A DNA stretch of 64,000 bases, from assembly GCF_012972705.2 (NCBI RefSeq), contig NZ_JABCSC020000001.1:372001-436000 (forward strand), given 5' to 3'. The translations under genes and the position numbers were made by a program. How positions within the stretch are numbered: position 1 is the stretch's first letter; each line of letters opens with the position of its first letter. Under the pieces are notes generated by a model, which did no database searches, was not told the DNA's origin, and worked only from the letters and a program-made list of their open reading frames with translations. Origin of the DNA: Uliginosibacterium aquaticum (lineage in GTDB: Bacteria; Pseudomonadota; Gammaproteobacteria; Burkholderiales; Rhodocyclaceae). Shown here piece after piece: positions 27,219-35,953 of the stretch.

Positions 27219-28189
27219 AGAAGCCTGTCATTGAATTGCGGCTGCTCGTAGCCGTTCCTTGCTTGAATGAGGCAGCCACCATTCTGTCGCTCGTTGAGGA
27301 TATTCCAAGAGCTATTGATGGCGTGGGGGCTGTTGATGTGTTAGTGGTTGATGATGGATCAACTGATGAAACTGCTGATCAGGCACGCGCTGGCGGTGCG
27401 ACTGTGCTTTCTCATGGAGTAAATAGAGGAGTGGGAGCCGCTTTCCAGTCGGCGGTTTCATACGCAGTCACGAATCGATATGACTTAATGGTGAATATTG
27501 ATGGCGATAGACAGTTCAATCCTTTGGATATCCCTAAACTAGTGACGACTGTTCTGAATGGTCATTCAGATATGGCGACGGCCTCTCGTTTTGTCGATCC
27601 AGATTTTACGCCTAATATGCCGCGTGTGAAGTTGATCGGGAATCACATGATGTCCTATCTGATCAGTCAACTTGTGCAACAGCGGTTTAAGGATGTTTCT
27701 TGTGGTTTTCGCTGCTACAGCAGGGAGGCGTTGCTAAATTTGAATTTGCACGGGGCGTTTACTTATACGCAGGAAACCTTCCTTGATTTTTGCGCTAAGA
27801 ATCTCAGAATTGTCGAGGTGCCGGTCCGTGTTGTGTATTTTCCCGAGCGAAAGTCCAGGGTCGCCGGAAGTATTTTGAAGTATGCGGTCAGTACAGCTAA
27901 AATAATATTTAGAGGTTATAGGGATTATCATCCGCTACGTTTTTTTTGGAGTATATCTGCCTGCTTTTTTGTGCCGTCACTTCTACTGGCGGCATTATTT
28001 TTTGCGCACTATTTGATCACCGGTCAATTTTCAGGTTATTTATTTGCAGGTTTTGGTTCGGCCTTCTTGATGACAATGGCCATTGTTTTCTTTGTTGTCG
28101 GGATCGTTACGGACATGCTGGACAGGGTTCGTAGTAATCAGGACCGAATTCTTTATCTTCTAAAAAAATCAGCCACGGCTGAGCGTTAA
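27215..28189 (+). CDS. GT2 polyprenyl-phosphate glycosyltransferase with C-terminal membrane helices, GtrB-like
   Basis: A 324-residue enzyme with a DPM1-type GT2 domain (LLVAVPCLNEAATILSLVEDI, LVVDDGSTDETAD, and the DxD equivalent NIDGDRQFNPLD near residue 95) and two hydrophobic helices near the C-terminus (about 246-270 and 285-310). This is the layout of GtrB/ArnC enzymes that make undecaprenyl-phosphate sugars on the cytosolic face. It overlaps the methyltransferase by 4 bp. Together with the GtrA-like gene at 30137 and the large membrane protein at 30533 it forms a three-part Gtr-like system. The sugar donor is unknown. Confidence 0.88.
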   Translation: MKKPVIELRLLVAVPCLNEAATILSLVEDIPRAIDGVGAVDVLVVDDGSTDETADQARAGGATVLSHGVNRGVGAAFQSAVSYAVTNRYDLMVNIDGDRQFNPLDIPKLVTTVLNGHSDMATASRFVDPDFTPNMPRVKLIGNHMMSYLISQLVQQRFKDVSCGFRCYSREALLNLNLHGAFTYTQETFLDFCAKNLRIVEVPVRVVYFPERKSRVAGSILKYAVSTAKIIFRGYRDYHPLRFFWSISACFFVPSLLLAALFFAHYLITGQFSGYLFAGFGSAFLMTMAIVFFVVGIVTDMLDRVRSNQDRILYLLKKSATAER

Positions 28190-28206
28190 GTGAGCGCGGG
28201 GGTTTT

Positions 28207-30132
28207 ATGTGCGGAATTTTCGGATTTGTTGCGTCAGATCGTTTTTCTGCGGGGGCTGATCAGCTTGGGAGGCTTGCTGCCGGGCTCTTTCTGTTGTCCG
28301 AAAGTCGCGGAAGTGAGGCGGCTGGCCTTGCAATTTCTAACGGCGTTGAGTTGTCGATGTTTCGTCGGGCGCAGCCTGCAAGTCGAATGCTTGGGACCCC
28401 TGAATATAAGGAATTCGTAGGTAGTCGGTTTTGCTCTACATCGACTGGGGCCAACACCCTAGTGATAGGCCACTCGCGTCTGGTGACGAATGGCTCTCAA
28501 GGGATTGAGGAAAATAATCAGCCGGTTTCAAGTGATCACTGTGTTGGTGTTCATAACGGCATTATTGTTAACGATAAAGAACTGTGGGAACTTAACCCGG
28601 ATCTCGTGCGTCGTTCTCTGGTTGATACTGAGGTGTTCTACAGGTTGTTTGACAAGAACTTTTCTCTCTCAGGCGACGTAGTCGGCTCGTTATGTAATGT
28701 ATTTGGCGCAATTAAAGGCGAAGCAAATATTGCATTTCTTCATGACTCAATGCCTTCCCTTTTCTTGGCAACAAATGTCGGCTCGCTCTATTGGCTTAGG
28801 GCAAAAAAAACAGGCCTGTTTGTTTTCGCTTCAGAACGTCATTTCCTCACCAGTTTAATTCTTCAGTTTCGGGATTTATTCTCTGAGTGTGATTTGAATG
28901 ATGTGCAGCAGTTACGCGTAGGGGAGGGGGTTTGTGTATCTCCAAACGAGCTGAGCATTGAAGCCTTCGAGCTTTCGGCGGCGCAAGCTACGTCGTTGTC
29001 TGAGAAACCCGTTTCCGCAGCCAAACCCATTTTAGACCATTCGCCGAAGCGCAAGGAGTTGTGCCGGTGTACTCGATGTATTCTTCCGCATAGTTTTCCT
29101 TTTATTAGTTTCGACAAGGATGGTGTTTGCAATTTTTGTCGTGAAGGCGCTCCGATTCGTAGAGATGATCGTCAGACACTCGAGGCACGAATTTCTGGCT
29201 TTAGGTCTAAGGATGGCAGTCCCGACTGCATTGTCGCATTGAGTGGTGGGCGAGATAGTTGCTACGGACTGCATGTGATTAAAAAAGAGCTTGGTTTGAA
29301 CCCCATTGCATACACGTATGATTGGGCAATGGTGACCGACGAGGCGAGGCGAAATTCCGCGCGCATGTGTGGCGAGTTAGGTGTGGAGCACATTATTCGC
29401 TCGGCAGATATTATTTCAAAGCGCAAGAATATTCGGATCAATATCGAGGCTTGGTTGCGCCGGCCGGAACTGGGCATGATTCCGCTTTTTATGGCTGGAG
29501 ATAAGCAGTTTTTTCATTATGCCAGTCAAGTAAGCAGGCAGACGTCAGTTCCTCTCGTGATATTTTGCGGAGGAAATAATCTGGAGATAACGAGATTCAA
29601 GGCTGGTTTTTGTGGCGTGCAGGACCGTAGCGTCAATACAATGGTTGGACTTGATTTGCCAGGCAAGCTAAGGCTTCTGGCGTATTATGCGAAGAATTAT
29701 ATTCTTAATCCGTCGTATATAAACCGTTCTGTGCTGGATACCCTTTTTGCTTTTTACTCAACGTATGTTAATAGGCAAGATTTCTTGTATCTTTACCAGT
29801 ATGTTGATTGGGATGAAAAGGTTATTGCCAAGACCCTGTCTGATTCGTATGGTTGGGAAAGTTCTGGAGACTCCAATAGCACTTGGCGTATTGGTGATGG
29901 TACCGCTGCATTTTATAATTACATCTACTATACAGTTGCCGGTTTTTCTGAGCATGACACCTTTCGAAGCAATCAAATTCGCGCAGGTTTAATTACTCGC
30001 GATGAAGCCTTGCGACTCGTAGAGCAGGAAAATCAGCCGCGTTATCTTGCCATGCGGGAGTATGCTGCTTTGGTTGGGTTTAGTTTGGACGAGGCCTTGA
30101 CGGTTATTAATAATATTCCGAAGTTAGGTTAG
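28207..30132 (+). CDS. Fused class II glutaminase and WbpG/PseA-type sugar amidotransferase
   Basis: A 641-residue two-domain protein. Residues 1-255 are an N-terminal-nucleophile glutamine amidotransferase: Cys2 in MCGIFGFV, SRGSEAAGLA (like the RGYDSAG of GlmS), GHSRLVTNG and VGVHNGIIVN. Residues 286-311 hold a four-cysteine zinc-like cluster (C288, C291, C308, C311). A PP-loop ATP-pyrophosphatase SGGRDS follows at 346-351, then the WbpG/PseA-family body. In known WbpG systems ammonia comes from a separate HisH-like class I glutaminase; here a class II glutaminase is covalently attached. The likely reaction is ATP-dependent amidation of a nucleotide sugar, perhaps the uronate made by the WbpA-type gene at 25.2 kb. 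The four cysteines and both active sites look intact. Confidence 0.85.
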   Translation: MCGIFGFVASDRFSAGADQLGRLAAGLFLLSESRGSEAAGLAISNGVELSMFRRAQPASRMLGTPEYKEFVGSRFCSTSTGANTLVIGHSRLVTNGSQGIEENNQPVSSDHCVGVHNGIIVNDKELWELNPDLVRRSLVDTEVFYRLFDKNFSLSGDVVGSLCNVFGAIKGEANIAFLHDSMPSLFLATNVGSLYWLRAKKTGLFVFASERHFLTSLILQFRDLFSECDLNDVQQLRVGEGVCVSPNELSIEAFELSAAQATSLSEKPVSAAKPILDHSPKRKELCRCTRCILPHSFPFISFDKDGVCNFCREGAPIRRDDRQTLEARISGFRSKDGSPDCIVALSGGRDSCYGLHVIKKELGLNPIAYTYDWAMVTDEARRNSARMCGELGVEHIIRSADIISKRKNIRINIEAWLRRPELGMIPLFMAGDKQFFHYASQVSRQTSVPLVIFCGGNNLEITRFKAGFCGVQDRSVNTMVGLDLPGKLRLLAYYAKNYILNPSYINRSVLDTLFAFYSTYVNRQDFLYLYQYVDWDEKVIAKTLSDSYGWESSGDSNSTWRIGDGTAAFYNYIYYTVAGFSEHDTFRSNQIRAGLITRDEALRLVEQENQPRYLAMREYAALVGFSLDEALTVINNIPKLG

Positions 30133-30136
30133 ATTT

Positions 30137-30520
30137 GTGAGATATTTTTCTAATACATTTTTTCGTGACTCTGCGGCATATGCCTTTGTTAGTCTTCTGG
30201 CCTATGGGCTTGTTTTCGGGTTAATGTATTTTTTTGTGGATCTCGTTGGTATTGGAGAGCCTGCTGCATTTTTTTTTACGTATGCAATCGCCTATTTTTT
30301 TGATTATATCATGAATTTGAGAGTGGTTTTTCGTAGGGAGCATGCGGGCCATCGCCTAGTAAAGTACATTATATATTTGGTGGTCTTTTTTATTCTGGCT
30401 AACGCGATTTTTTATATCGCCAATAATTTTAATTTGCATTATCTTTGGGGGACGTTTTTAACACTTGCCGTCCTTTTTCCACTCCGATTCTGTGCGTTAC
30501 GCTATGTTGTTTTTCGTTGA
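30137..30520 (+). CDS. GtrA-family membrane protein
   Basis: A 127-residue protein with four hydrophobic helices, ending LRFCALRYVVFR, the GtrA-family signature (conserved basic residues in the last helix and a terminal FR/FK). GtrA proteins are thought to flip undecaprenyl-phosphate-linked sugars to the periplasm. It starts with GTG 30137, only 4 bp after the amidotransferase stop, and is followed after 12 bp by the GT-C gene. It pairs with the GtrB-like gene at 27215. Confidence 0.85.
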   Translation: MRYFSNTFFRDSAAYAFVSLLAYGLVFGLMYFFVDLVGIGEPAAFFFTYAIAYFFDYIMNLRVVFRREHAGHRLVKYIIYLVVFFILANAIFYIANNFNLHYLWGTFLTLAVLFPLRFCALRYVVFR

Positions 30521-30532
30521 ACCTTGATTGCC

Positions 30533-33025
30533 ATGATAAATTTCCGCGACGTTTTTTTGCTCGATAATTCGGAGCCTTTTCGCCTCGACGTTGATGCGCA
30601 TGCATGGCTGGTATTGTTTGTGTCCTTGGTTAGTGTTTTCGGTATTTTTCTGCTTAGCATCTCTTTCTTTTCGGTGCCTTTTCTGCTTTGCCTTTCGGTT
30701 AGCGCAATCGGAATCGTCCATGTGTTTGTTGGCGCGCGTATCACGTGGAAGAACTTTAGGCTTAACTGGGTGTTTTTCCTCATTCTGTTGTGGGGTGGGT
30801 TCTTTCGCTTCGAAGTCTATCCACACATGATGGGTGGCCAAGATCAAGGGCTGTATACGAACTTCTCCGTAACAATGTTGCGTGAGGGTGCGTTAAATTA
30901 TGTTGACTATTTTAGGTCTGAGTTACCAGAGAGCCTGAGGTTGGCATATGACGATGTTTCGATGTCGTCGGTCCGTATGTTGGACACAAATAAATCATTG
31001 ATGACCATAGATTTTTATCCGCTACACCCAATGTGGATGGCGATATTTTCATGGGGTTTGGGTGCTGAGTCGAAAACGTTGTCTTTGCTGTTTTTTTCGA
31101 TCGTCGGTATATGGTCCGCGAAAAAGCTGGCGCAAGAGATATTTGCGTCTGAGAAGGCAGGGCTTTTAGCGGCCTTTTTATTGGCTACAAATCCTGTCTT
31201 GGTTTTTTTTTCAAAGTTTCCCGTGACTGAAATGGTTGCGATGACGTTTTCAATTAACGGGTTTTTGTATCTGCTGGTGGGGATTAAGCGGAAGGAGTTG
31301 CTAGGGAAGGTTTTTTTCTGTGGATTGGCTATTCTGTGTTTTTGTGCATTTTTCTTCATCAGATTGCAGTTCATGATGTACCTCCCATTCTTTTCCTTGT
31401 TGTTTGCTGGGGCTGCGCTTTATGGCTGGCGGCAGTGTTTTCGAAGTGGCCTTATCCCCGCCGTTGCCACGCTGTTCGTTTTGTTCGGACTGAGTCTATT
31501 CTGGTACTACATTTTTCAGCGAGATCTGGTTTCGTCTTTGTTTGAAAATCATCTGTCCCGACTGCTGAGTTTTAAGTTTTTGGTGCTGGCCGTCCTGGTA
31601 TTCTGTACTTTTTTGCTCGGAGTGTTGGCGATACGGCGATTTATACGTCCTGATCATCTTCGAGCGGCGGGGGAGTGGGTGCTTAAGCACGCCGGTAAAT
31701 TGTTTGTACTGGTGTTGTTGCTGTCGGGTTATTCGCTCGTGAGGTTGTACTCCTCTGGGGTGATGCCTCCATTTGATCACTGGACTCTGGATATCAGTGA
31801 TCCGTTTTTGTTTCGGTTTCATGTCGCCTATCGTTTCCTTCTCTTTGTGTCGCCGGCTGGGTTGCTGGTATTGGTTTTTGGGGCATTGTTTTGTAAAGTC
31901 CGTACGAAGGCTGGCGGTCTTTTGTTCGCGTTTTTGGCTACAGCTTGGGGTGTGTTGTTGTTACAACCATGGATCCCCTATTTGTACTATTACGGACGAT
32001 ATTTGGCGGGTGACATACTTCCTTATTCTTTGATAGCCCTGGCGGGGGTGTTGGTGTATTTGGCTAGGATCAGAGGGCTTGTTTTATCTGGTTTTTTGAT
32101 CGCGATCATTGGTTCGTATCAGCTGTACTTTTCAGCTTCACAACTTTCGTTTGTAGAAAGTGAGACTCTTGGGTCTTACAATGAATTTCTCTCGCATATC
32201 GATCCGAGCGATGTCGTACTCGCCGTTGGGATGGACGACCGTATACTTGTCCCCCTTCGGATTGCGCATGAGGTCCGTGTTTTTTCTGTTAAGGGCATGA
32301 ATTCCACTGCGTTTATGACCTCGCAGTATTTGGTTGATTTGCAATCATTTGTTGTGAGTAAAGGGGGGCGGCTCTTGATTCTTTCTTCGTTAGATGCGCC
32401 GTTGCGGCTTGGAAGGTTTGTTGGAGGGGCGACATTCAGGAATTCTTTTTTTTCTAACGGAGAGCATATCCGCGGCGCGCATGGGATTCAGAAAGTCGGT
32501 GACATTGCGACCTTGCTTTTACCATTGGCGCGTGAAGTAAAGGAGGAGCGCTGGGTGTTTTATGATGCAACTGCTGTGGATTTCAGTGCCGTGGCTGGAG
32601 GGGGGCCTTGTGAAGGTTCGTTCGATCTATCAAAGTCATCTAAGTCGCCACTGTTTGCGTTTTCTTTGTCAGGGTTTTCTCATCCAGAGGACGAGGGGCG
32701 ATGGACGATTGGCGAGCATGCTTCAATTCGATGCACATTAAGGGATGGCGTTGACCCGAAAAAAATTCGTATTAATGCCTTGGCGTTTGTTAACGGTGAG
32801 TCTAGCCTAGGGCTGGCGGTCTCTATTAATGGTGGTCGGAGGCATGATTTTCGTTTTAGTGGGGCTCAGCGCTACCACGATTTTTATGTGCCTGTTGAGA
32901 ACATAGGTAATGGGAAGTTAAGCGTAGAGTTTTTTATTGAAAATGCGCGTTCTCCTGCTGATTTTGGGTTAAGTGCGGACTCGCGAAAGTTGGGTGTTAG
33001 CGTTAGATCAGTATCTTTAGAGTAA
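30533..33025 (+). CDS. Large polytopic membrane glycosyltransferase (GT-C type)
   Basis: An 830-residue protein with about 12-14 transmembrane helices in the first 560 residues and a soluble C-terminal domain of about 260 residues. The first periplasmic loop carries GGQDQGLYTNF near residue 101, a position and acidic character fitting the catalytic loop of GT-C enzymes that use polyprenyl-phosphate sugars (GT39/GT83-like). No specific family is certain. With the GtrB-like and GtrA-like genes upstream it should be the periplasmic transferase that decorates the O-chain. ATG 30533 is chosen; a TTG at 30524 is in frame. It is very AT-rich compared with the core genes. Thirty-six bases later the ugd remnant begins. 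Confidence 0.72.
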   Translation: MINFRDVFLLDNSEPFRLDVDAHAWLVLFVSLVSVFGIFLLSISFFSVPFLLCLSVSAIGIVHVFVGARITWKNFRLNWVFFLILLWGGFFRFEVYPHMMGGQDQGLYTNFSVTMLREGALNYVDYFRSELPESLRLAYDDVSMSSVRMLDTNKSLMTIDFYPLHPMWMAIFSWGLGAESKTLSLLFFSIVGIWSAKKLAQEIFASEKAGLLAAFLLATNPVLVFFSKFPVTEMVAMTFSINGFLYLLVGIKRKELLGKVFFCGLAILCFCAFFFIRLQFMMYLPFFSLLFAGAALYGWRQCFRSGLIPAVATLFVLFGLSLFWYYIFQRDLVSSLFENHLSRLLSFKFLVLAVLVFCTFLLGVLAIRRFIRPDHLRAAGEWVLKHAGKLFVLVLLLSGYSLVRLYSSGVMPPFDHWTLDISDPFLFRFHVAYRFLLFVSPAGLLVLVFGALFCKVRTKAGGLLFAFLATAWGVLLLQPWIPYLYYYGRYLAGDILPYSLIALAGVLVYLARIRGLVLSGFLIAIIGSYQLYFSASQLSFVESETLGSYNEFLSHIDPSDVVLAVGMDDRILVPLRIAHEVRVFSVKGMNSTAFMTSQYLVDLQSFVVSKGGRLLILSSLDAPLRLGRFVGGATFRNSFFSNGEHIRGAHGIQKVGDIATLLLPLAREVKEERWVFYDATAVDFSAVAGGGPCEGSFDLSKSSKSPLFAFSLSGFSHPEDEGRWTIGEHASIRCTLRDGVDPKKIRINALAFVNGESSLGLAVSINGGRRHDFRFSGAQRYHDFYVPVENIGNGKLSVEFFIENARSPADFGLSADSRKLGVSVRSVSLE

Positions 33026-33061
33026 ATATTTTTTGTAGTTTATTGTGATTATGTTGTCGCG

Positions 33062-34050
33062 AAAATTACCGTAGTAGGTACCGGCTATGTCGGTTTGGCG
33101 TCGGGCGCGTGCCTGGCAGAAGTGGGCAATGACGTGCTTTGCCTGGACGTCAATCCGGAGAAGATCCGCGCCCTCAAGGAAGGCGGCATCCTATTCATGA
33201 GCCGGGTCTGGATCAGGTCGTGGCACGCAATGTGGTCGCAGGTCGTCTGCATTTCATGACTGATATTGAAGAGGCTGTGCGTTTTGGCACCATTCAGTTC
33301 ATTGCCGTGGGGACGCCGTCTGATGAGGATGGCTCGGCCGAGCTGACCAAATATGCAGCCAATGCCATGCTCGCCACACGCATCTCATTCATGAACCAAC
33401 TGGCAGTGCTTGCAGAGAAGCTCGGTGCTGACATCGAGCAGGTGCGCCAGGGGATCGGCTCGGACCCGCGTATCGGCTGGCACTGCCTGTACTCGGGTTG
33501 TGGCTATGGCGGCTTGTGCTTCCCGAAGGACGTGAAGGCGTTGATCCGTACCGTGGCTGATGCTGCTGGGTATCATCTTAAGCTGCTTCAGGCGGTGGAG
33601 GGCGCCAACGACGCGCAGAAGGAAGTGCTGGTGAACAAGATCGTTACGCGCTTTGGCGAAGACCTTTCGGACCGGCATTTTGCCCTCTGGGGCCTGGCCT
33701 TCAAGCCCAACACCGACGACATGCACGCAGCGCCGAGCCAGGTGATCATCGACGAACTCTTCAGGCGTGGCGCTACCGTGACCGCTTACGACCCGGTGGC
33801 CATGGAGGAGGCACGCCGCATCTTGGGTGACGAGCCTCGTCTGCGCTATGCCGACCGGCCGATGAGCGCCCTGAAGGACGCGGATGCGCTGGTGATCGTG
33901 ACCGAGTGGAAGGAATTCCGCAGCCTCGATTTTGCGGCTATCAAGGCGACACTCAAGAGCCCGCTGATATTTGACGGGCGCAACATGTTTGATCCGGCGC
34001 TGCCGCGTGAGGCGGGGCTGGAGTATTCGGCTATAGGGAGAAATCAATAA
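33062..34050 (+). pseudogene. ugd: UDP-glucose 6-dehydrogenase remnant (no start codon, frameshift, internal deletion)
   Basis: Translation from 33062 gives [18 protein letters not shown], codon 2 onward of a normal Ugd, but the preceding triplet is GCG and no in-frame start lies nearby. At about 33188-33193 one C is missing (ATCCTATTCAT where GGIPIHEPG needs ATCCCTATTCAT), shifting the frame. At 33331-33341 DEDGSA is joined directly to [10 protein letters not shown], losing roughly 100 codons that hold the STVPVGT and NPEFLREG catalytic segments. Downstream, the Cys motif YGGLCFPKD and the C-terminal domain remain readable to the TAA at 34048. The enzyme cannot work as encoded. GC content is that of the core genome, unlike the AT-rich gene before it. 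The stop overlaps the uxs start (TAATG). Confidence 0.93.
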
Positions 34051-34988
34051 TGGCAAGGATATTGGTTACCGGCGGCGCCGGTTTTCTGGGCTCTCACCTG
34101 TGTGAGCGTCTGCTCGAAGCAGACCACGACGTGCTGTGCGTAGACAACTACTTCACCGGCTCCAAGCGCAACGTTGAGCATCTACTGCAAAACCCACGCT
34201 TTGAGGTGTTGCGCCACGATGTAACGTTTCCGCTGTATGTGGAAGTTGACCAGATCTACAATCTGGCCTGCCCGGCATCGCCCGTGCATTACCAGTTTGA
34301 TCCGGTGCAAACCACCAAGACTAGCGTGCATGGCGCAATTAACATGCTTGGCCTTGCCAAGCGTGTGAAGGCGCGTATTTTGCAGGCATCCACCTCCGAA
34401 GTGTATGGCGACCCGGAGGTGCATCCGCAGCCCGAAGGCTACTGGGGCAAGGTGAATCCCATCGGAATTCGCAGCTGCTATGACGAAGGCAAACGCTGTG
34501 CCGAAACGCTGTTCTTCGATTACTGGCGTCAGCACCAGCTCGAGATCAAGGTTATGCGCATCTTCAATACTTATGGCCCGCGCATGCACCCTTCCGACGG
34601 CAGGGTGGTGAGCAATTTCGTTGTGCAGGCATTAAAGGGCGAGCCCATCACGATTTATGGTGATGGCTCGCAAACGCGCAGCTTCTGTTATGTGGACGAC
34701 CTTATCGAAGGCATGATCCGCTTGATGAATACTCCAGCCGATTTCACCGGCCCGGTCAATATTGGCAACCCGGGCGAATTCACCATGCTGCAACTGGCCG
34801 AGCGTGTGATCGCGCTTACCGGCAGCAAATCGGAGCTGGTGTTCCATCCGTTGCCGCAAGATGATCCCAAGCAGCGCCGTCCGGACATATCTCTGGCGCG
34901 TGAAGTGCTCGACTGGCAGCCCACTATTGCGCTCGAGCAGGGCTTACAGAAAACCATCGACTACTTCGCGAAGGTGGTGAAGGCATGA
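34050..34988 (+). CDS. uxs: UDP-glucuronate decarboxylase (UDP-xylose synthase)
   Basis: A 312-residue SDR making UDP-xylose from UDP-glucuronate. The NAD motif is [19 protein letters not shown], followed by the Uxs-specific [49 protein letters not shown], and the catalytic [11 protein letters not shown] (YxxxK). Also typical are [18 protein letters not shown] and [17 protein letters not shown]. The gene is intact and overlaps both the ugd remnant (1 bp) and the next glycosyltransferase (4 bp). Ugd normally supplies its substrate, so with the adjacent ugd broken it needs UDP-GlcA from elsewhere. Its position suggests that xylose is the sugar used by the cassette that follows. Confidence 0.93.
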   Translation: MARILVTGGAGFLGSHLCERLLEADHDVLCVDNYFTGSKRNVEHLLQNPRFEVLRHDVTFPLYVEVDQIYNLACPASPVHYQFDPVQTTKTSVHGAINMLGLAKRVKARILQASTSEVYGDPEVHPQPEGYWGKVNPIGIRSCYDEGKRCAETLFFDYWRQHQLEIKVMRIFNTYGPRMHPSDGRVVSNFVVQALKGEPITIYGDGSQTRSFCYVDDLIEGMIRLMNTPADFTGPVNIGNPGEFTMLQLAERVIALTGSKSELVFHPLPQDDPKQRRPDISLAREVLDWQPTIALEQGLQKTIDYFAKVVKA

Positions 34989-35953
34989 TTCCGACTGGTG
35001 TCGAGCTCATCGTGGTGACGCCGGTGTATGAAGACCTTGAAGCGTCGTCGCGGCTCTTTCGGGAGCTTGATGCCGCGTTTGGCGGCAGGCTTTTCATTCT
35101 GGCGGTAGATGACGGGTCTGTACGTCAGCCGTTGCCGGGCAATGCGTTTGCAGGGTTGAGCGCGCACGGCGCTGTTGTAAAGCTGCGCCGCAATGTGGGG
35201 CATCAGCGCGCCATCGCCATCGGACTGGGGGTTGCGGCCGATTACATGACCGAGAAACAGTGCGTGGTGGTCATGGACTCTGACGGCGAAGACTTGCCGG
35301 GCACGATCCCGCCTTTGCTCGCGGCGCTGAATGATCCCCAGGTGGACGTGGCGGTGGCTCAGCGCAAGAGCCGCGTTGAAACTCTCCGGTTCAAGGCGTT
35401 TTACGAGGTGTACAAGCGCCTGTTTGCGTTCATGACCGGTCGCGCCATAACTTTCGGCAATTTCATGGCATTCAGCTTCTCAGCGGTGCGCCGCCTTGCT
35501 GCGATGCAGGAGTTGCCCATTCACGTGGCGGCAGCCACCTTGGCGTCAAAGCTGCGTCTGCGCGTTTGTCCGCTCGATCGCGGCCCTCGCTATGCGGGGC
35601 AGTCCAAGATGAACTTTGTGGGCCTGGCATTGCATGGCTTTCGTGCCCTGATGGTGTTCGCCGAAGACGTGCTGGTGCGTGTAGGCCTGCTGTGCGTGGC
35701 CATTGCCGCCTTCTCGGTGCTGGGCGGAGCGCTTGCGATAGGGCTGAAGCTGGCGGGCTTTGCCACGCCCGGATGGTTTTCGGTGGCCTTCGGCATCTTG
35801 CTGCTCACGCTGCTGCAAACCGGCACGCTGGCTCTTATGATGCTGATGCTGACGGGGGTGGTGCGGAGCGGCTCGGTCACGTCTGCGGCCGGCTACAAGG
35901 AGTTCATCGACTGCGTGCTGGTGTCTGGAGAGCGGGTGCGGCTCAATGGGTGA
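34985..35953 (+). CDS. GT2 polyprenyl-phosphate glycosyltransferase, GtrB-like
   Basis: A 322-residue DPM1/GtrB-type enzyme. [20 protein letters not shown] opens the domain, with [22 protein letters not shown], the metal motif [17 protein letters not shown] (about residues 94-110), and a pair of C-terminal helices (about 232-255 and 265-292). It should load a sugar onto undecaprenyl phosphate at the cytosolic face. Coupling to uxs (ATGA overlap) makes UDP-xylose a reasonable donor candidate. It overlaps the GtrA-like gene by 8 bp. It is GC-rich and distinct in sequence from the GtrB-like protein at 27215, so the two cassettes are not a recent duplication. Confidence 0.88.
   Translation: MIPTGVELIVVTPVYEDLEASSRLFRELDAAFGGRLFILAVDDGSVRQPLPGNAFAGLSAHGAVVKLRRNVGHQRAIAIGLGVAADYMTEKQCVVVMDSDGEDLPGTIPPLLAALNDPQVDVAVAQRKSRVETLRFKAFYEVYKRLFAFMTGRAITFGNFMAFSFSAVRRLAAMQELPIHVAAATLASKLRLRVCPLDRGPRYAGQSKMNFVGLALHGFRALMVFAEDVLVRVGLLCVAIAAFSVLGGALAIGLKLAGFATPGWFSVAFGILLLTLLQTGTLALMMLMLTGVVRSGSVTSAAGYKEFIDCVLVSGERVRLNG

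Noticed and set aside
30533-33025. The 830-residue membrane protein as a Wzy polymerase
   Set aside because: The large soluble C-terminal domain and the acidic first loop fit a GT-C transferase better, and it sits with GtrB- and GtrA-like genes; Wzy is not excluded.
35098-35115. GGCGGTAG-like sequence as a JUMPstart/ops element for RfaH
   Set aside because: It lies inside the GtrB-like coding region, not in a leader, and the rest of the element is absent.
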